Positions 43,900 to 55,918 of a stretch of DNA of 64,000 nt are shown in pieces. The stretch's first letter is position 1; every line of letters starts with the position of its first letter. The notes under the pieces were generated by a model. That model was not told the DNA's origin. It saw nothing but the letters and a program-made list of their open reading frames with translations, and ran no database searches. This stretch comes from Eunapius fragilis (Eukaryota > Porifera > Demospongiae > Spongillida > Spongillidae). The DNA is taken from positions 10,475,975 through 10,539,974 of the forward strand of contig OY811973.1 in NCBI GenBank assembly GCA_963681505.1. Direction: 5' to 3'. Made by a program: the position numbers and the translations under genes.

Positions 43900-46800
43900 G
43901 TCCTGTTGCAGTTACACTGGGCCTCAGGGCTATCATACTGGTATACACTCCCATGGGTGTTAGAGCCAGCACTGGTGTTGTGAATCTGTACACAGTGACC
44001 ATTTGGACAGCGATAGGTCTTCAATGCCACACCTACAGCCACCGCCCACAAGGAGGGCTGAGAAAGGGAGGGGGACGAGTATGACAAGTAGTCACATGAT
44101 GATTATGTGGCAGTCAGGTGATGTGGACTTGCCTTGAGGAGCACAGAATTCAAACCAGGTTCACAGTTCCATATGTTGGCATCATTCAATGTGTTACACA
44201 TACACAAGAGGCCAACGTCAGATGATGTGAGATGAGAATGCTCCAACATGTATCCTGGTGGGCAGTGCTTGATCGCCACGGATACATTGTATTTAAATTC
44301 TTGGCGATGCTATGACATCATAAATTATGACACCAATCGTTAAAGATGCGAAACATGCACACCATACATTTAGAGCATGACTGTCTGTAAAGAGGGAGAG
44401 AGAAACATTGACTACTTCATAGTATTCCTGCATCAATGAATAGGAGCAGTCGGTGGTGACCATTGATGGTAGGTCCGATAGGAGGCTTGGATGGAATACA
44501 GGTCCTGACTGTTGTGGAAGAGAAGAGAGATGGGAGGATATATATAGTGTGGAGTGTGGGAAGAGAGATTGAGAGTTGGGTGGGATGGAGAGGGTGGAAA
44601 CATGTGGGGGAATGAGAGGGAGTGATGGGAAACGCAAGTGTGGGAGGAAGTGGGCGGGGATACAATGGAGGGAGTATAGTATAAAAGGACTGTCAGCATA
44701 CAAACATGTACTCCATAAGGACCCACATTAATAATTTATATTCCCCACATTACATAGTAACACATGTCCCACCTTTACACACCCAACCCAACCCCCCCCC
44801 CCCCCCCTCCGCCCATAGCTTAGACTACTGCAACAAGGAATTTAAAATCGCCGGTGGATAGATATGTGCATGTATGGTGAATGCTTAAATGAACAATCCC
44901 TAAAAATAGATGAGCTCAACAGACACTGCTTCATTGGTAATACAGTTAAAATGCACGAATGCCATTTGATTTGTCTTTCAATACTGTGATGAGAATCACA
45001 CTCTGAAGAAATGAGTATTTTTTTCAACTAAAACTATGTCAAATACTGCACTTGTTAAGCGACTACTGAGTAGCACTTGATTAAAGAGTCTCTCAATTGC
45101 CGAACATACTTCAGATTTTGCAAATATATGCAAGGATATAGTAATTACCATGTAAGGACATGTAGTTTTTCATGGCAGGGGCGGATCCAGGAATTTTGAA
45201 AAGGGGGGGAGGGGGGGGGAGGCACCAATAATGAAAAGTCAGATAAGTGAGAAATGGGTTCATCGAAAGGGGGTGGGTACGAAACGCGAACGCTTTTGGT
45301 AGCTGTACGTTCAAAATACAATTAAAAACGCTACATTGCGCGACTACGAATATATAATTAAACGAACGAAAAGGAGGGAGGGGGGGGGGGGGGGCACGTG
45401 CCCCCGGTGCCCCCCCCCCCCCCCCCCCCTCCCCCCCCACGGGATCCGCCACTGATCATGGAAGACAAAACTTAGCTGTGTTGTTAATTTGCAGTGTATT
45501 ATTGGATTCTGATTTTAGGACCAAACCTTTCTAGTATCATTTGACTGCTGCGGCCAAAATTTTAGTCCAGTCTAAAAACATTTTGGTGTTGGTCCTCACA
45601 CCTATGTGCACTGCGCATACATGCATGCATGCGTCCTATGAAGTGTTACATGAGAGCTGTTAGAATGCAAGGATTATAGGACTATCTTTGTCCGCAAAGT
45701 GCGCAAATATCTTGTCAGCGATTAATTGCAGCAGAGGATCAAATTATTTTTTCAGTGAACTTCTAAGTAGTCAGGGAACCAATACTTGTAATGTAGACCA
45801 TTTCTCTCTGGTGCAACGAAGTGGTGTATGCATACCACATGTGGTTACATGCATACCCTTAACTTCCAGTTTGCCACTAAAAGACCCTAGAATATATAGG
45901 TAACAGACATTTTGGTCCAGGGGACCATTTATTATCACTGAAATGTTTGGCCACCTCAGGCCATGCTTTCCAGATTGCTGCCCCAGATATGGACATAGAA
46001 GGAGGTGGAGCCATTAGACCAGCCCTCACTGACCTTGTTCACAGATGATGTATTGGAAATTCTGAAGACAGCATATGTTGCATGGTTGAGTTCATCAAGA
46101 CCGCTCAGTTGCAAGGGAATCGTCTCCCCAGGTGATGCAGAGTACAAGGATTTCTCTACATTAAATGAAACAGCAGGAGTTTGGACATAGATAATGCGGC
46201 TTGCATTGTCCTGAGGCTGATGTCCAAGGTTACGATTTGATCCATCTGCATGCACAAAGGGCCACTTTCGAATGTTCTGGCTGTCAAAGAATGGATCAGT
46301 TAAGCCTCTCCATGAACAGAAATCCAGTTGACTGATGTAAGCCACAGGTCCGATAAGGGCAGAGTTACCAGAGAAGGTCACATTAAGCTGGAGATGGGAG
46401 AGAATTATCATTGTGTACACACTGGGAGAAGAGGACACACCCCCTTCCACATGAAAGGAGACAGCTGGTAGTTTTCATATCGAATGAAGCAGAGAGGGTT
46501 GTACAGTAGCCTGGTGAAGCCAGGTACTTCAGGGCTGTACTCAGAGACAAAGGCTGCTCCTAGCCTAACAATGTTAACCACCACAATAGAAGAACTCTCT
46601 CATTAAGCACAGCTTACCTTCCATGGTTGCCTTGGAAATTCATAGAGGTCCCTTCAGTGAGTATCAGCTGTCCCTGTGAGGTCACATAGACCGCTCCTCC
46701 ATCAGAGGTGTCAACATTGTTCCCAATAAAATCAAATGTACCATTCATAGTGACTGTGGCTCCAATAACCTGTGCATATGATGTGCAGCTTTGGACACAC

Positions 46801-49800
46801 AACAGTTGGATCGGTTTCTAATAAGAGCCTACCCTCAGTGCTGCCCCAGCATTGTTAAGGAAGACGTTGTGTCCCTCCATCAGCAGTGGACCATAGGGCA
46901 TAGCCACTATGCCTCCAGTGACTCCTACGTTGTTCTGGAATGTGCTGGGACAAGCAGGAATGAGCACCACTGGAACACTACAGTACCTACATTCTAAGAA
47001 CATTACTACAACAGCAAGTGCACATACAGAATGCAGTTTGATATATTCATGAACCACACATGTACACCATATGAAATGACTAGCCGTTGTAAGATAAAAT
47101 ATTCGTATTCCGTATTTTGTTTATTTTAGGATTACGATTACTGGCTTATCCGGTTTATCAGGATCCCTGCATACACAGGAATGTTTTATGTACTACGGGA
47201 TCATTGCGGACTTAGTGCACATTTCTAAGATCCTCTGAAAAATTGGTCTTCATTTTGTAATTATGTGTACATATTTGATGCTCCATCCTGGAAAAATTTA
47301 CTGACACATCCCTGTTCACAGCAACAACCATGAATGGTTGATGGAAATACATGCTTTGGTTTACATAAGTCCAAGTCAGAGTTATACATTGTGAGCCATA
47401 CTCCCAAAAGTGCAAATTTAATTACAATGCAATTCGCGCACCAATTGAACAAATTTCAAAATGTGGGAAGAGTGTGTGCCAAGGAAAGAGCACACGTGAA
47501 GACCCACTTCATTGATGTGTAGACATTTCTTAAGGCTCTGCACAGCGCTCACGACATGTATTACCATCCCAATGAAGGACATTGACAAAAAGCACTGACA
47601 AACAAGTTTAAGTGCACTGGATGTTGGAAAGGCTAAAAACTTTTCCTCTCAATTAACTTTATACCTCTTGTTTTATTTCCTTTTAGAATCATCAAGTGGT
47701 CTAAGGTGATATTTAAATACTGTACCAGTTCAACTCTCACCCCACACACCCCCCCACGTCCTCCAACCACTTACCAGTTGGTAATCCTGTAAGGATAGAG
47801 GTAGGAGAAGGACTGGATAAAGGCCAGAGTCGCAAATCCAATGGCCGCCGCATACACTGATGCATGATTACCATCAAACACAGAATTCTCAAATGAGACA
47901 AAGTATCCATCATCCGGGCTCAAGGATGGAGCAGTGTAGGCTCCACCTCCATACTGTGCTGCAAAGGGTTAACATACCTTTGTCAACTGAATTGTTTATA
48001 TACACAGGAACGTCAGCGCATCAGCTGCAACATGGAAACTTGATTCCTACTACTGTGCCCACCATGACCACACCAACTTACATAACCACACACACTTAAC
48101 AATGAAGGTTCAGAGGCTGCACTGCTATAACATGCAAATTATGCCGAGCCATCCTACTGAGATAGCACTGTCCCACTGTACCCACCTTGGTTCTGTAGGA
48201 AGGTACAATTGGTGATGACCATGCTGTTCGGTGTGGATCTGATTGTTGTGGAAATCCCACCACCAGCTCCGTCACTTCCATATCTCCCAGTCGCACTGTT
48301 GCCTTCCAGGAGTGAGTTGACCAATAGGAATGTGTGACCAGACCCTATGCCATCAATGTAGAAATAAACCCCGCCCCCTCTGGTAGCGGCTTTGTTGTTG
48401 ATAAAAGTGCAGTTAATTACTTTGATAATGACAGGGTCATCTTCATTCACATACACCGCCAGACCCGCTCCTCTTCCGACAAAAACCTTCCTCTGGATCA
48501 AGGCACTTGAAGTCACCTGTTTTTCAGGGTAGGCCGTGTTGCCCTTGAACGTGCTTCCCGCCACTAGTACGCTCGGCTTGGTTTGATTCGTGGGCGACAC
48601 TCCATGGAAACCGATGGCCACACCTCCTGCATTGCCCCGATACTGGGAGTTTTGTATAATGGAAGTGGCATGGTTGTCAGTGAATGAACAGTTCACTATC
48701 TCCGTGGTGATGCAATTGTACACATCCAGAGCCCCTCCCCCTACAAAGGACCTATACAGGAGGCACAGATATAGTTCAGTATAACAGTGAATTGTTCTAC
48801 CTGGCATTGTAGTCATATATGCATATGCATAAATTCTTCTTTGTGCACACGTGTAAGATTGGTTAAAAAGAATCAAGGCTTCTGACTGAAATGTAAAAAT
48901 GAAAAGAACCTAATATTTCTTTTTTCCCATTTCAGTTGGAGCCTTGTTCCCTAGCTCGTTTATCAAAACTGTCTCATGTGTGGAACTTTAACTCCTTCAT
49001 GCATGCCTCAGATAATGGAAATTCAGGAGAGGTGAAGGATGTCATCCAACCATACCATGCACGAAGGAAGATACTAAGGTACACAAGTAAAGAAAAGCAT
49101 TCTCTAACGAGAAAGTTGGTGGGATATAGGAATTGGAGGCAAAGGTGGTGTAAAAAGGAGGGGAACAAGGTTTTGAGAAAAGGGTAAATGATACTAAAAA
49201 TCCTATATTTAGCACGTGTAAATGTAACAGAAAAGAAGTGGGGTTTTCCCTTTTCTCAAAACCTTGTTCCCCTCCTTTTTACACCACCATTGCCTCCAAT
49301 TCCTATATCCCACCAACTTTCTCGTTAGGGAATGCTTTTCTTTACTTGTTTCCTCTATCTTTTCATTATCATTTTTTATCGATTATTAATACTGGCTAGT
49401 GCCCCCCCCCCCCCCCCCCACCCCCCGCTTCAATTACCGTCACGAGCAGATGCCCGCTTTTGTTTGGGATCACTGTAAGGAACGCGGGAGAATTCTAACT
49501 CGTTGTCTGCTCTTCTCTATTGTGTTTGCACAATTCTAAATATACGTAAATGTCGCCATGGGAACGTTTCTATCTAACATTAGGCATTACGTATTGATTA
49601 CGTATGTCCGTTTCATGTATATCTGATACCTGAAGATGTCCTTCCAAGAGATTCTAAAGCGATTGGTATAATTGGCGCTCTTTAAAACCATTCTTATCCG
49701 GAGTTATACTCACCGAGAAGAAGAAGAAGACGACGACGACGACGACGGAGAAGATTTGGCCTGGGAACGAGGTAAAACACGAACATTTTGTTCTCTTAAA

Positions 49801-51267
49801 ATTTAGCAAGCAGTTTGAAGACTGGAATAAAGCATTAAAATGACCGTCTTTGCCTTCTGGTTCGATAGCAACAAAGAGCAACACTACCCGTTTCTCGGTA
49901 CGCGAGTTATACGCGGGTCGCGTTTAAAAAAAATGATATTCACGATCCGGGTGAATTCCTATATAGGAACTACTATCGTCGTTTCTGATGTACCATGTGT
50001 ATAAAATTTTCAAATGCTTGTATAGTGAAGTGCGCTAAGTGAACAAGCTTTGTCACCCTCACGTTCTGGGAAAACGTTAGTGGTAGGTTGATATTTGACA
50101 GACAAAACAAGAGTGCCGTGCCGTGCTGTGTTCTGACTGGAGGTCAGTGCAGGATGGAGGGCCGGGGGTGCCTCACGAGAGGGTCCATATCTCCATGCCT
50201 ATGCATGCGCTGATTCGAGTGCATGACAATTAACTTACTTTGCAAAACGGATCGAGAGGGCACAGTACTCTATTTCGTGGAAGGGTGAAATTTGACGGTC
50301 AAAATCCCCTAGGATACATTTTGGCAGAGTAGAATAATATTTGGCAGCCAAAATCTATCCTAGGACATTTTAGCTGAAAATATCAATCCCATGGGATACT
50401 TTTTGGCAGCGAAATTTTATCCTAGGATAAATTTTAGGTAGGATAATTTTTGCGGCGACAGGCCCTCACTCCTTATAGCTGGTTCTCAGAAATGGTACGT
50501 GATCATGGTAACCCGTGCATTATCATAGTTCTCTTTCAAGATGGCTACCGTTTTCTATATGTTTTATATTGTATGCTCTGTCAAGAAGGCGACTGTGACG
50601 TCATAGTGAGTATATAGCTTACATTTTTATACATAACAACATGGATTTTTGTATAGGTTGGATGTTATTGTGAACAACTCGAGAAAACAAGACTAGCTCC
50701 GTTGTACGAGGATGTGCCCTGCCAGTAATTAATGCAGTCAGAGGGATTCGTGCACGTGACATGCACACTCCTTCATCTCAAGGCCGGGTCTCACTCACCC
50801 ATAGATATTACTCTAATATCTATGACTCACCTGAAAGCGGAGTTATTGATGTCCAGGTAGCCGATGTTTTCCAGACGAATAGGTCTGTCGCATCCATAAA
50901 CGTTTACAGACGAGATGACAACAGTCCTCAGTCCGTAGAGATGGAGGGAGTGTAGGTTTGTTGCGTTGGAGGAATTGAACGAGCACGACACACGTGATGA
51001 CGTGCTTCCAACAATAGACAGGGAAAGGTCCGTGGCGTTCACGAAGACAGGCGTGGTGAGGGAGTGGTCTCCATCTAGGAGGTCCACCGTGACGCATGCC
51101 CCGGGCCCCTGGAGGGAGGAGAGGTTACGAAGGATGTCTTCGAGGGACTGGCAAGGTGGGTACGAGGCACCGGAACATCTCGCAGAGGCTTGTACGGACA
51201 CACACGAGTCCTGCGTCGTCGTCACGCGTAGGGCGGTAAGGAAGATGAGGAGAAGTAACGCAGTCAT
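41418..51267 (-). CDS. secreted-end beta-helix, multi-pass membrane protein
   Basis: Seventeen exons: 50831-51267, 48186-48751, 47775-47958, 46833-46944, 46618-46769, 46441-46564, 46034-46387, 44368-44508, 44133-44309, 43898-44057, 43731-43832, 43570-43658, 43295-43497, 43093-43231, 42604-42738, 41937-42388, 41418-41562. They total 3672 nt (1223 aa) with every phase matching. A signal peptide (MTALLLLIFLTALRV) is followed by parallel beta-helix repeats of the pectate-lyase/Pmp-like type (NCSFTDN, NCTFINN, NCTFLQN, NCTFQNN), roughly residues 60-525. Next comes a beta-rich stalk (SPGETIPLQL), then a Cys-rich EGF/TNFR-like region (HCPPGYML, CPNGHC, CNCNRTG, CGHCPQGYG; about 690-835) and about eight hydrophobic spans (about 836-1175). 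It is likely a cell-surface receptor or adhesion protein; the family is uncharacterised as far as I know. The intron after exon 9 starts GCAAGT (GC-AG). The donor of exon 10 is in a (GT)n run. Confidence 0.85.
43863..43897. repeat. (CA)n at the exon 10 donor of the beta-helix gene
   Basis: A 35-bp CA repeat. On the minus strand exon 10 ends GGACAG and the intron begins GTGTGTGTGT. Confidence 0.9.
45176..45454. mobile_element. G-rich MITE-like element in intron 7
   Basis: Ends caggggcggatccaggaatt and gggatccgccactg are inverted. The interior matches 28,912-29,154 (caattaaaaacgctacatt, gcgcgactacgaatat). It inserted in the beta-helix gene intron between exons 7 and 8. Confidence 0.8.
48868..48950. 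mobile_element. short inverted-repeat element
   Basis: aatcaaggcttctgactgaaatg at the left and catttcagttggagccttgtt at the right form a hairpin of the same family as 49,084-49,351. It lies in intron 1 of the beta-helix gene. Confidence 0.6.
49084..49351. mobile_element. long-TIR palindromic element
   Basis: Two arms of about 105 bp are nearly perfect reverse complements: acaagtaaagaaaagcattc ... ggaacaaggttttgagaaaa on the left and ttttctcaaaaccttgttcc ... gcttttctttacttgt on the right, around a spacer of about 55 bp. It is non-coding, so a non-autonomous element in intron 1 of the beta-helix gene. Related single arms or degraded copies are at 14,715-14,840, 30,655-30,770 and 38,618-38,810. 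Confidence 0.85.
49352..50830. other. remainder of intron 1 of the beta-helix gene
   Basis: I see no exon here. It has a poly-C run (49,403-49,430), a (GAC)n stretch at 49,730-49,747, and an internal repeat around 50,285-50,450 with variants of ttttggcag and ctaggata. Confidence 0.5.
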
Positions 51268-51643
51268 CCAACTGTAGCAACGAACACCGTACAGTTTGAG
51301 TGATTGCGCATGCAGAAGCGTAGGATGAGCATGCTAATGGAATTCATATCATGACACAACTAAATAAGGTAATATAATTATGCGTATATAATAAACTACA
51401 CTAGTTAGCCGCTATTATATGAGTACGCACATTTTTGGGTTTGCGCAGTCGCGAAAATTATCAAATGCCAAGAATTGAAGGATGTATATGGGATCGAAAA
51501 GGACCTAGGGACCCGGCTAAAGCGATATCAGTCCTTCATCAAACTTGCATGACGCATGCTATTAAAATATACATGAAAAGCTGAATGCACAATGCCGACA
51601 TCAAAATCAAATAAATAGACCCCTATGCATCTATTAATACAAA
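51268..51643. other. upstream flank of the beta-helix gene
   Basis: Presumed promoter region on the minus strand, AT-rich. No TATA box is clearly placed and no other feature is seen. Confidence 0.4.
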
Positions 51644-51794
51644 TGTAACGTGAGTCTACTAGTTTAATTGAAATCACCACTGAAACGTAGAACAGACCAA
51701 ACAAAAAGGCTCGCTATCTATATACCAGTAGTCACGTGCACACACAGTCTGTTCAGTTCATTAGCACTTCAGGTGTTAAACACTGTTCATTACA
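51644..51794 (-). repeat. 3' LTR of a Ty3/gypsy fragment
   Basis: 151 bp that read, on the minus strand, TGTAATGAACAGTG ... ACTCACGTTACA, with TGTAA/TTACA inverted ends. It is immediately preceded (51,795-51,806) by a polypurine tract AAAGGGGGAATT. Confidence 0.7.
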
Positions 51795-51837
51795 ATTCCC
51801 CCTTTAGTTTCTTGTGTCCACACAAGATGAATGTCTC

Positions 51838-53076
51838 TTATAGACGGACAGGGGGGTTTCGAATACGTTGAGGGTATCTTCGTACAGGAACTTCCATCTG
51901 TTCCTCTTCTGGTCCAAAGTCTTCGCCTCTTTCATTCTCATTTCTGGGGGCACCCTCCTCGGTTGCTTCCTCCTCTACATGTACCGGGGCTTCTTCATCT
52001 TCTGTGATGACATCATCTTGGATCATAGTTTCCTCTTCTCCATGTACCGGGGCTTCTTCTTTATCTTCCTCCTCTAAAATCAAATGCCCACTAGCATCAT
52101 CTGGCTGGTTTGAATGACTGTGTCTGTGTCCAGCATCCCTCTCATTTCTGCTAATTTGTTATAACTCAGGTTCAGGGTGACCATAATACAGTTTCAGTCG
52201 ATTGGCACGGACAATTTGACACTTTGTACTGCCTATAAGCTGTATCATGTAGTTGACATTGGTAACTTTGTCCAAAACTGTGTACGGTCCCCGCCATAAA
52301 GATGATAACTTTCTGCTCAAACCACTCATAATAGCTGGTACATACAACCAAACTATGTCTCCTACCTGAAATAGGCACTCCCCTGTACTTGCTTTGTCCA
52401 CTGAGCGTTTTTGACGCTGGTGAGCAGCATCCAGTTGCTGGCGCACTAATGAGAATGTGCCTTTAAGGGACCTCTGTATATTCTGCACGTACTGTGGTAT
52501 TTTCTTCTTCTGCTGCAGCATACGTCCCAGCATAACATCCACAGGTAAACTAGGAGAACGGCCAAACATAACAAGAAATGGTGTGTATCCCGTTGACTCG
52601 TGGATAGCCGTTCGGTATGCCAAAAGGACAGTTTGCAGATGATCATTCCAATCCTTTTGATGATCACTAACCACCTTAGAAAGCATGGCCTCCAATGTGC
52701 GATTAAACCTCTCCACTTGTCCATTTCCTTGTGGATGATAAGCAGTAGTCTGTGTACGCTGTATTCCCAACAATGTGCACAAGGACTGAATCACATCACT
52801 CACCAGATTAGCACCTTGGTCACTGTGAAGGTACTGAGGTACTCCGTAACGACACACCACTTCTTTTACCAAGACCTTAGCTAGGGTAATACTATCAGTT
52901 GTAACCAGAGGAAAAGCCTCCACACATTTACTAAACAGGTCAGTTACCACAAGTATATATTTGTGCCCCCTTGTCGTAGCTGGTAAAGGACCCATGATAT
53001 CCCATGATATTTTTTGAAAGGGATATTCACTTTCAATAGTGCCAATCGGGGCTTGATGCAGATTGACCCCATCCTT
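51838..53076 (-). pseudogene. Ty3/gypsy pol fragment (integrase)
   Basis: The frame begins inside pol (KDGVNLHQAPIG) and covers the integrase core: WDIMGPL and VVTDLFSK (first Asp), HSDQGANLVSD (second Asp), HPQGNGQVERFN (catalytic Glu), then the GPY/F-like segment WRGPYTVLDKV. A TAA at 52,159 interrupts it; the same frame continues through an acidic tail to RYPQRIRNPPVRL, a usual end of such polyproteins. Gag, protease and reverse transcriptase are missing, so the copy is 5'-truncated. A TTCATAG just ahead of the first codon looks like a splice acceptor but I have no evidence of use. Confidence 0.85.
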
Positions 53077-53235
53077 CTATGAAAGAAGTATATTTAAATG
53101 TAATGTTGTGTGTACAACTCAAGCAATCTGGCATACAGATGTGAACTTGTCTTCAGTTTCTGTTGATGCAGGCAAGAAGTATTTTAATATCATGAATCAC
53201 ATACCTCCTTGATCATGTGCAGCACCAGCTTTGAC

Positions 53236-53435
53236 AATTGCAAGTGTTGCACCAGAGTTGACATGTGCTCCACCAGAGTTGACTTGCGTTGCACCAGAGC
53301 TGACATGTGTCGCACCAGAGCTGACATGTGTTGCACCAGAGCTGACATGTGTCGCACCAGAGCTGACATGTGTCGCACCAGAGTTGACATGTGCTCCACC
53401 AGAGCTGACATGTGTCGCACCAGAGCTGACAAGAA
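53236..53435 (-). repeat. 21-bp repeat coding for a 7-residue unit
   Basis: About nine copies of gtcagctctggtgcgacacat (minus strand), open as SSGATHV repeats. The open frame is flanked by a possible acceptor near 53,500 and a donor GGAG|GTATGTG at 53,206, so it could be an exon of the gene whose other exons are at 54,071-54,722, but the phase does not fit. Confidence 0.5.
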
Positions 53436-54070
53436 TTGTACCACCATCAGTGCTGGCAGCACCACCAGGTGCTGCACCTAAACCATGGCTCACACTGTCA
53501 GCTGCTAGTCGTGATTGAAGGAGTCGAGCAATTATTTTTTACATCAGAAAACCCATTTTGTAGTATCCTTTCCACTGAATCACTACTGGTTGACTAAATA
53601 CAGTACAAATTTAGACATATGGTTATAGTAAATTCATTCCTATGGTACCTTTTCATGAAACCTTGCTTTTTTCCTCTAACGAAGAACACAATGGTTTATT
53701 ATGCATGAGCACTACACAAAATGTTCTTATGGGCATGCATTGTGACTTTACCTTTACTTCACTGTCATCTCCCTCCACTGTTTGCTATATGTTTACATAT
53801 GTAAATACATAAGTTCCAAACTGAGGGTGTTACTTACATGTACATTCTCTTGAAATTCACCACCCCAAAATTGATGCCTTGGCTTCAAATTGAGGCAAAG
53901 GTAAGAACAGAAAATACTGTATACCAAACATGTCAATAAGACACTGAATTTCGAGATATCACTTAATTTTTATGTAACTGTGTTGAACTTAATTAGTCTA
54001 TTTCACAATCTCTTAAAATAAAATTTATCCTCAATGCGGTTAGTGTGCTTTATATTTACAAATGCTTTAC
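53436..54070. other. no gene seen
   Basis: AT-rich sequence between the repeat-coding frame and the small tandem exons. Nothing is recognised. Confidence 0.4.
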
Positions 54071-55388
54071 CTTTTCGTGTGTAATAGCCATATGATTAGC
54101 TTTCTGTTTTCCTTTTGCATAGTCCTGGATAAAAAAAATTGATTTTTAATTAATGTTCTAACATATTCAATGACACATACCTGTGTTTCTTCGTCACTGC
54201 AGCTCTGTGAAAGGATGAGGACTTCGTTTTCTGTTTCTGCTTTGCATGGTCCTGGTAAAAATGATGTTGAGTTATACTGTAATAATACTTACCTTTCCTG
54301 ATTATAATATACCTGCATTTCTGCTTCTTCATCACTGTGGCTCTGTGAAATGGATGAGGACTTAGTTTTCTGTTTCTGCCTTGCATGGTCCGGGTAAAAA
54401 TGATGTCAGTTCAGTTATACTGTAATAAAATTTAATTGCATACCACTTTGTCATCACTACTGTCTCCCACAGATGAAGAGTCTTCTGGAAATACTTGAGA
54501 TCGGGGGCTTGCATCAGCTGTATAAGAATGAACAAGTACTTTCTTATTCTAACTGGATGGATACAGAGTACCCTTAAAACGCTTGAAATGAACAGAATAA
54601 CTTGTTCCTTTATAGACCCAAATGAGTTCCTTTCCAGGCTTTAAGTCATCCTGGGTGACATATTCCCTATTATCCGTTGATAGTGATGATGTCTTGCAAG
54701 TGTATACTCTATTGTTCTGCATATATTACAAAGTTATATTCATATCATTTCATGATGATTCACGATCTGAGCGGTACATAAAATCAACGATACATGAAAT
54801 TTGTGGTAATCACGCGCGTATTACATCACTATGTATGTTGGTATAATATATGCCATATGAGCTTAAGACACCGCATTCTTTCCTCATGTTTCCGGCCTTT
54901 ATCTAATACGCAACATACATAGTGATGTAAGACGCGCAAGATGACGTAGACGTAAGGTCTATTGAAATATATAGCGTGGGCGTTTTTTTATTTCACGCGT
55001 ACGAGAGTTGATAAAGGCTAGCTAAACGCCGCCACTATCCAACTCGGGCTCGCTCAGAGGCGTTCCATACACTGTAATAAGCGGTCCGTTGAGATACATA
55101 ATGAAGTCCTTTCGTGTGCTGTGATCATATACAACTTTCCATCCACGTTGCTATAATTATAAATATTGACTCAACGACCATCAAACGTCGAAATGCACAT
55201 GTGTTTATGACATGTAGTATATGCGCGCGCGTTATAACGTTAGCACTTTAAGTGCACATTATTAGTGCTCTACAGTATACATGATGAAACTTACGATCAT
55301 CAGCTCGTTTGTCATCGGCAGCAAGTTCAATGTTCTCATGTAGGTATCTTGGTGGAGGTTTCACTGTACGCTTACTTTTTGGCGGCAT
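54071..55388 (-). CDS. unrecognised multi-exon gene, Lys/Ser-rich
   Basis: Candidate exons: 55295-55388 (MPPKSKRTVKPPPRYLHENI, possible alternative first exon) or 54572-54722 (MQNNRVYTCKTSS, with DDLKPGKELIWVYKG), both ending in phase 1 and compatible with 54444-54517 (DASPRSQVFPEDSS). These are followed by three look-alike exons near 54313-54390, 54181-54251 and 54071-54124, each beginning DHA or DYA then a KQK motif. The first of the three has ccgGAC where the second has cagGAC, so its acceptor may be shifted to 54375. The second is 71 nt, which breaks the frame. The LKPGKELIWVYKGTSY segment resembles modules found beside BEN domains, but that is weak. Its true 3' end is unknown. Confidence 0.35.
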
Positions 55389-55479
55389 GATACAAGCACG
55401 TGGTACGAATTTTTTACGCGTAAAAATTTGTTTTCGCAAAATTTGAGCTTGCCGGTTATATTATGAGTAACAATGGTGC

Positions 55480-55635
55480 CCAGACACCAATCAGTAGACC
55501 AATGTGCTTACAGCTAATAGTCCAATGGTGCCCACACACTAATAGTCCAATGGTACCCACACACTGGTGCCCGTCCACACACCAATAGTCCAATGGTGCC
55601 CACACACTGGTGCCCGTCCACACACTAATAGACCC
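55480..55635. repeat. about 25-45 bp minisatellite
   Basis: Repeats of aatagtccaatggtgcccacaca and ctggtgcccgtccacaca upstream of the preceding gene. Confidence 0.85.
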
Positions 55636-55918
55636 AGATCGCACTGGTGGAAACCGAAAACGGTATAAAGAGTACCAAAGGAACCCCGCTCTTTCTGTAC
55701 CAGAAAGGACGGCAGCACGATACAAGCAACGAAGCTCGCGTGAAATAGGTAGTTAAGCGAATTAGTACTATATGTGCATATTGGCTAGCGTTAATTACAT
55801 GTTAATTATATGCTGGTGGGGTTCATGTTCACTCATGATCACTTTGAGGTAACAGCAACCAGATGCATGTATGAATATAGTTATTTCTCTTGCATTGAAA
55901 TGATTTTTTTACTAGGCC

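Noticed and set aside
51838..53076. Domesticated integrase gene
   Set aside because: There is an internal stop at 52,159, an adjacent LTR and polypurine tract, and 5' truncation. A broken retroelement explains it better.
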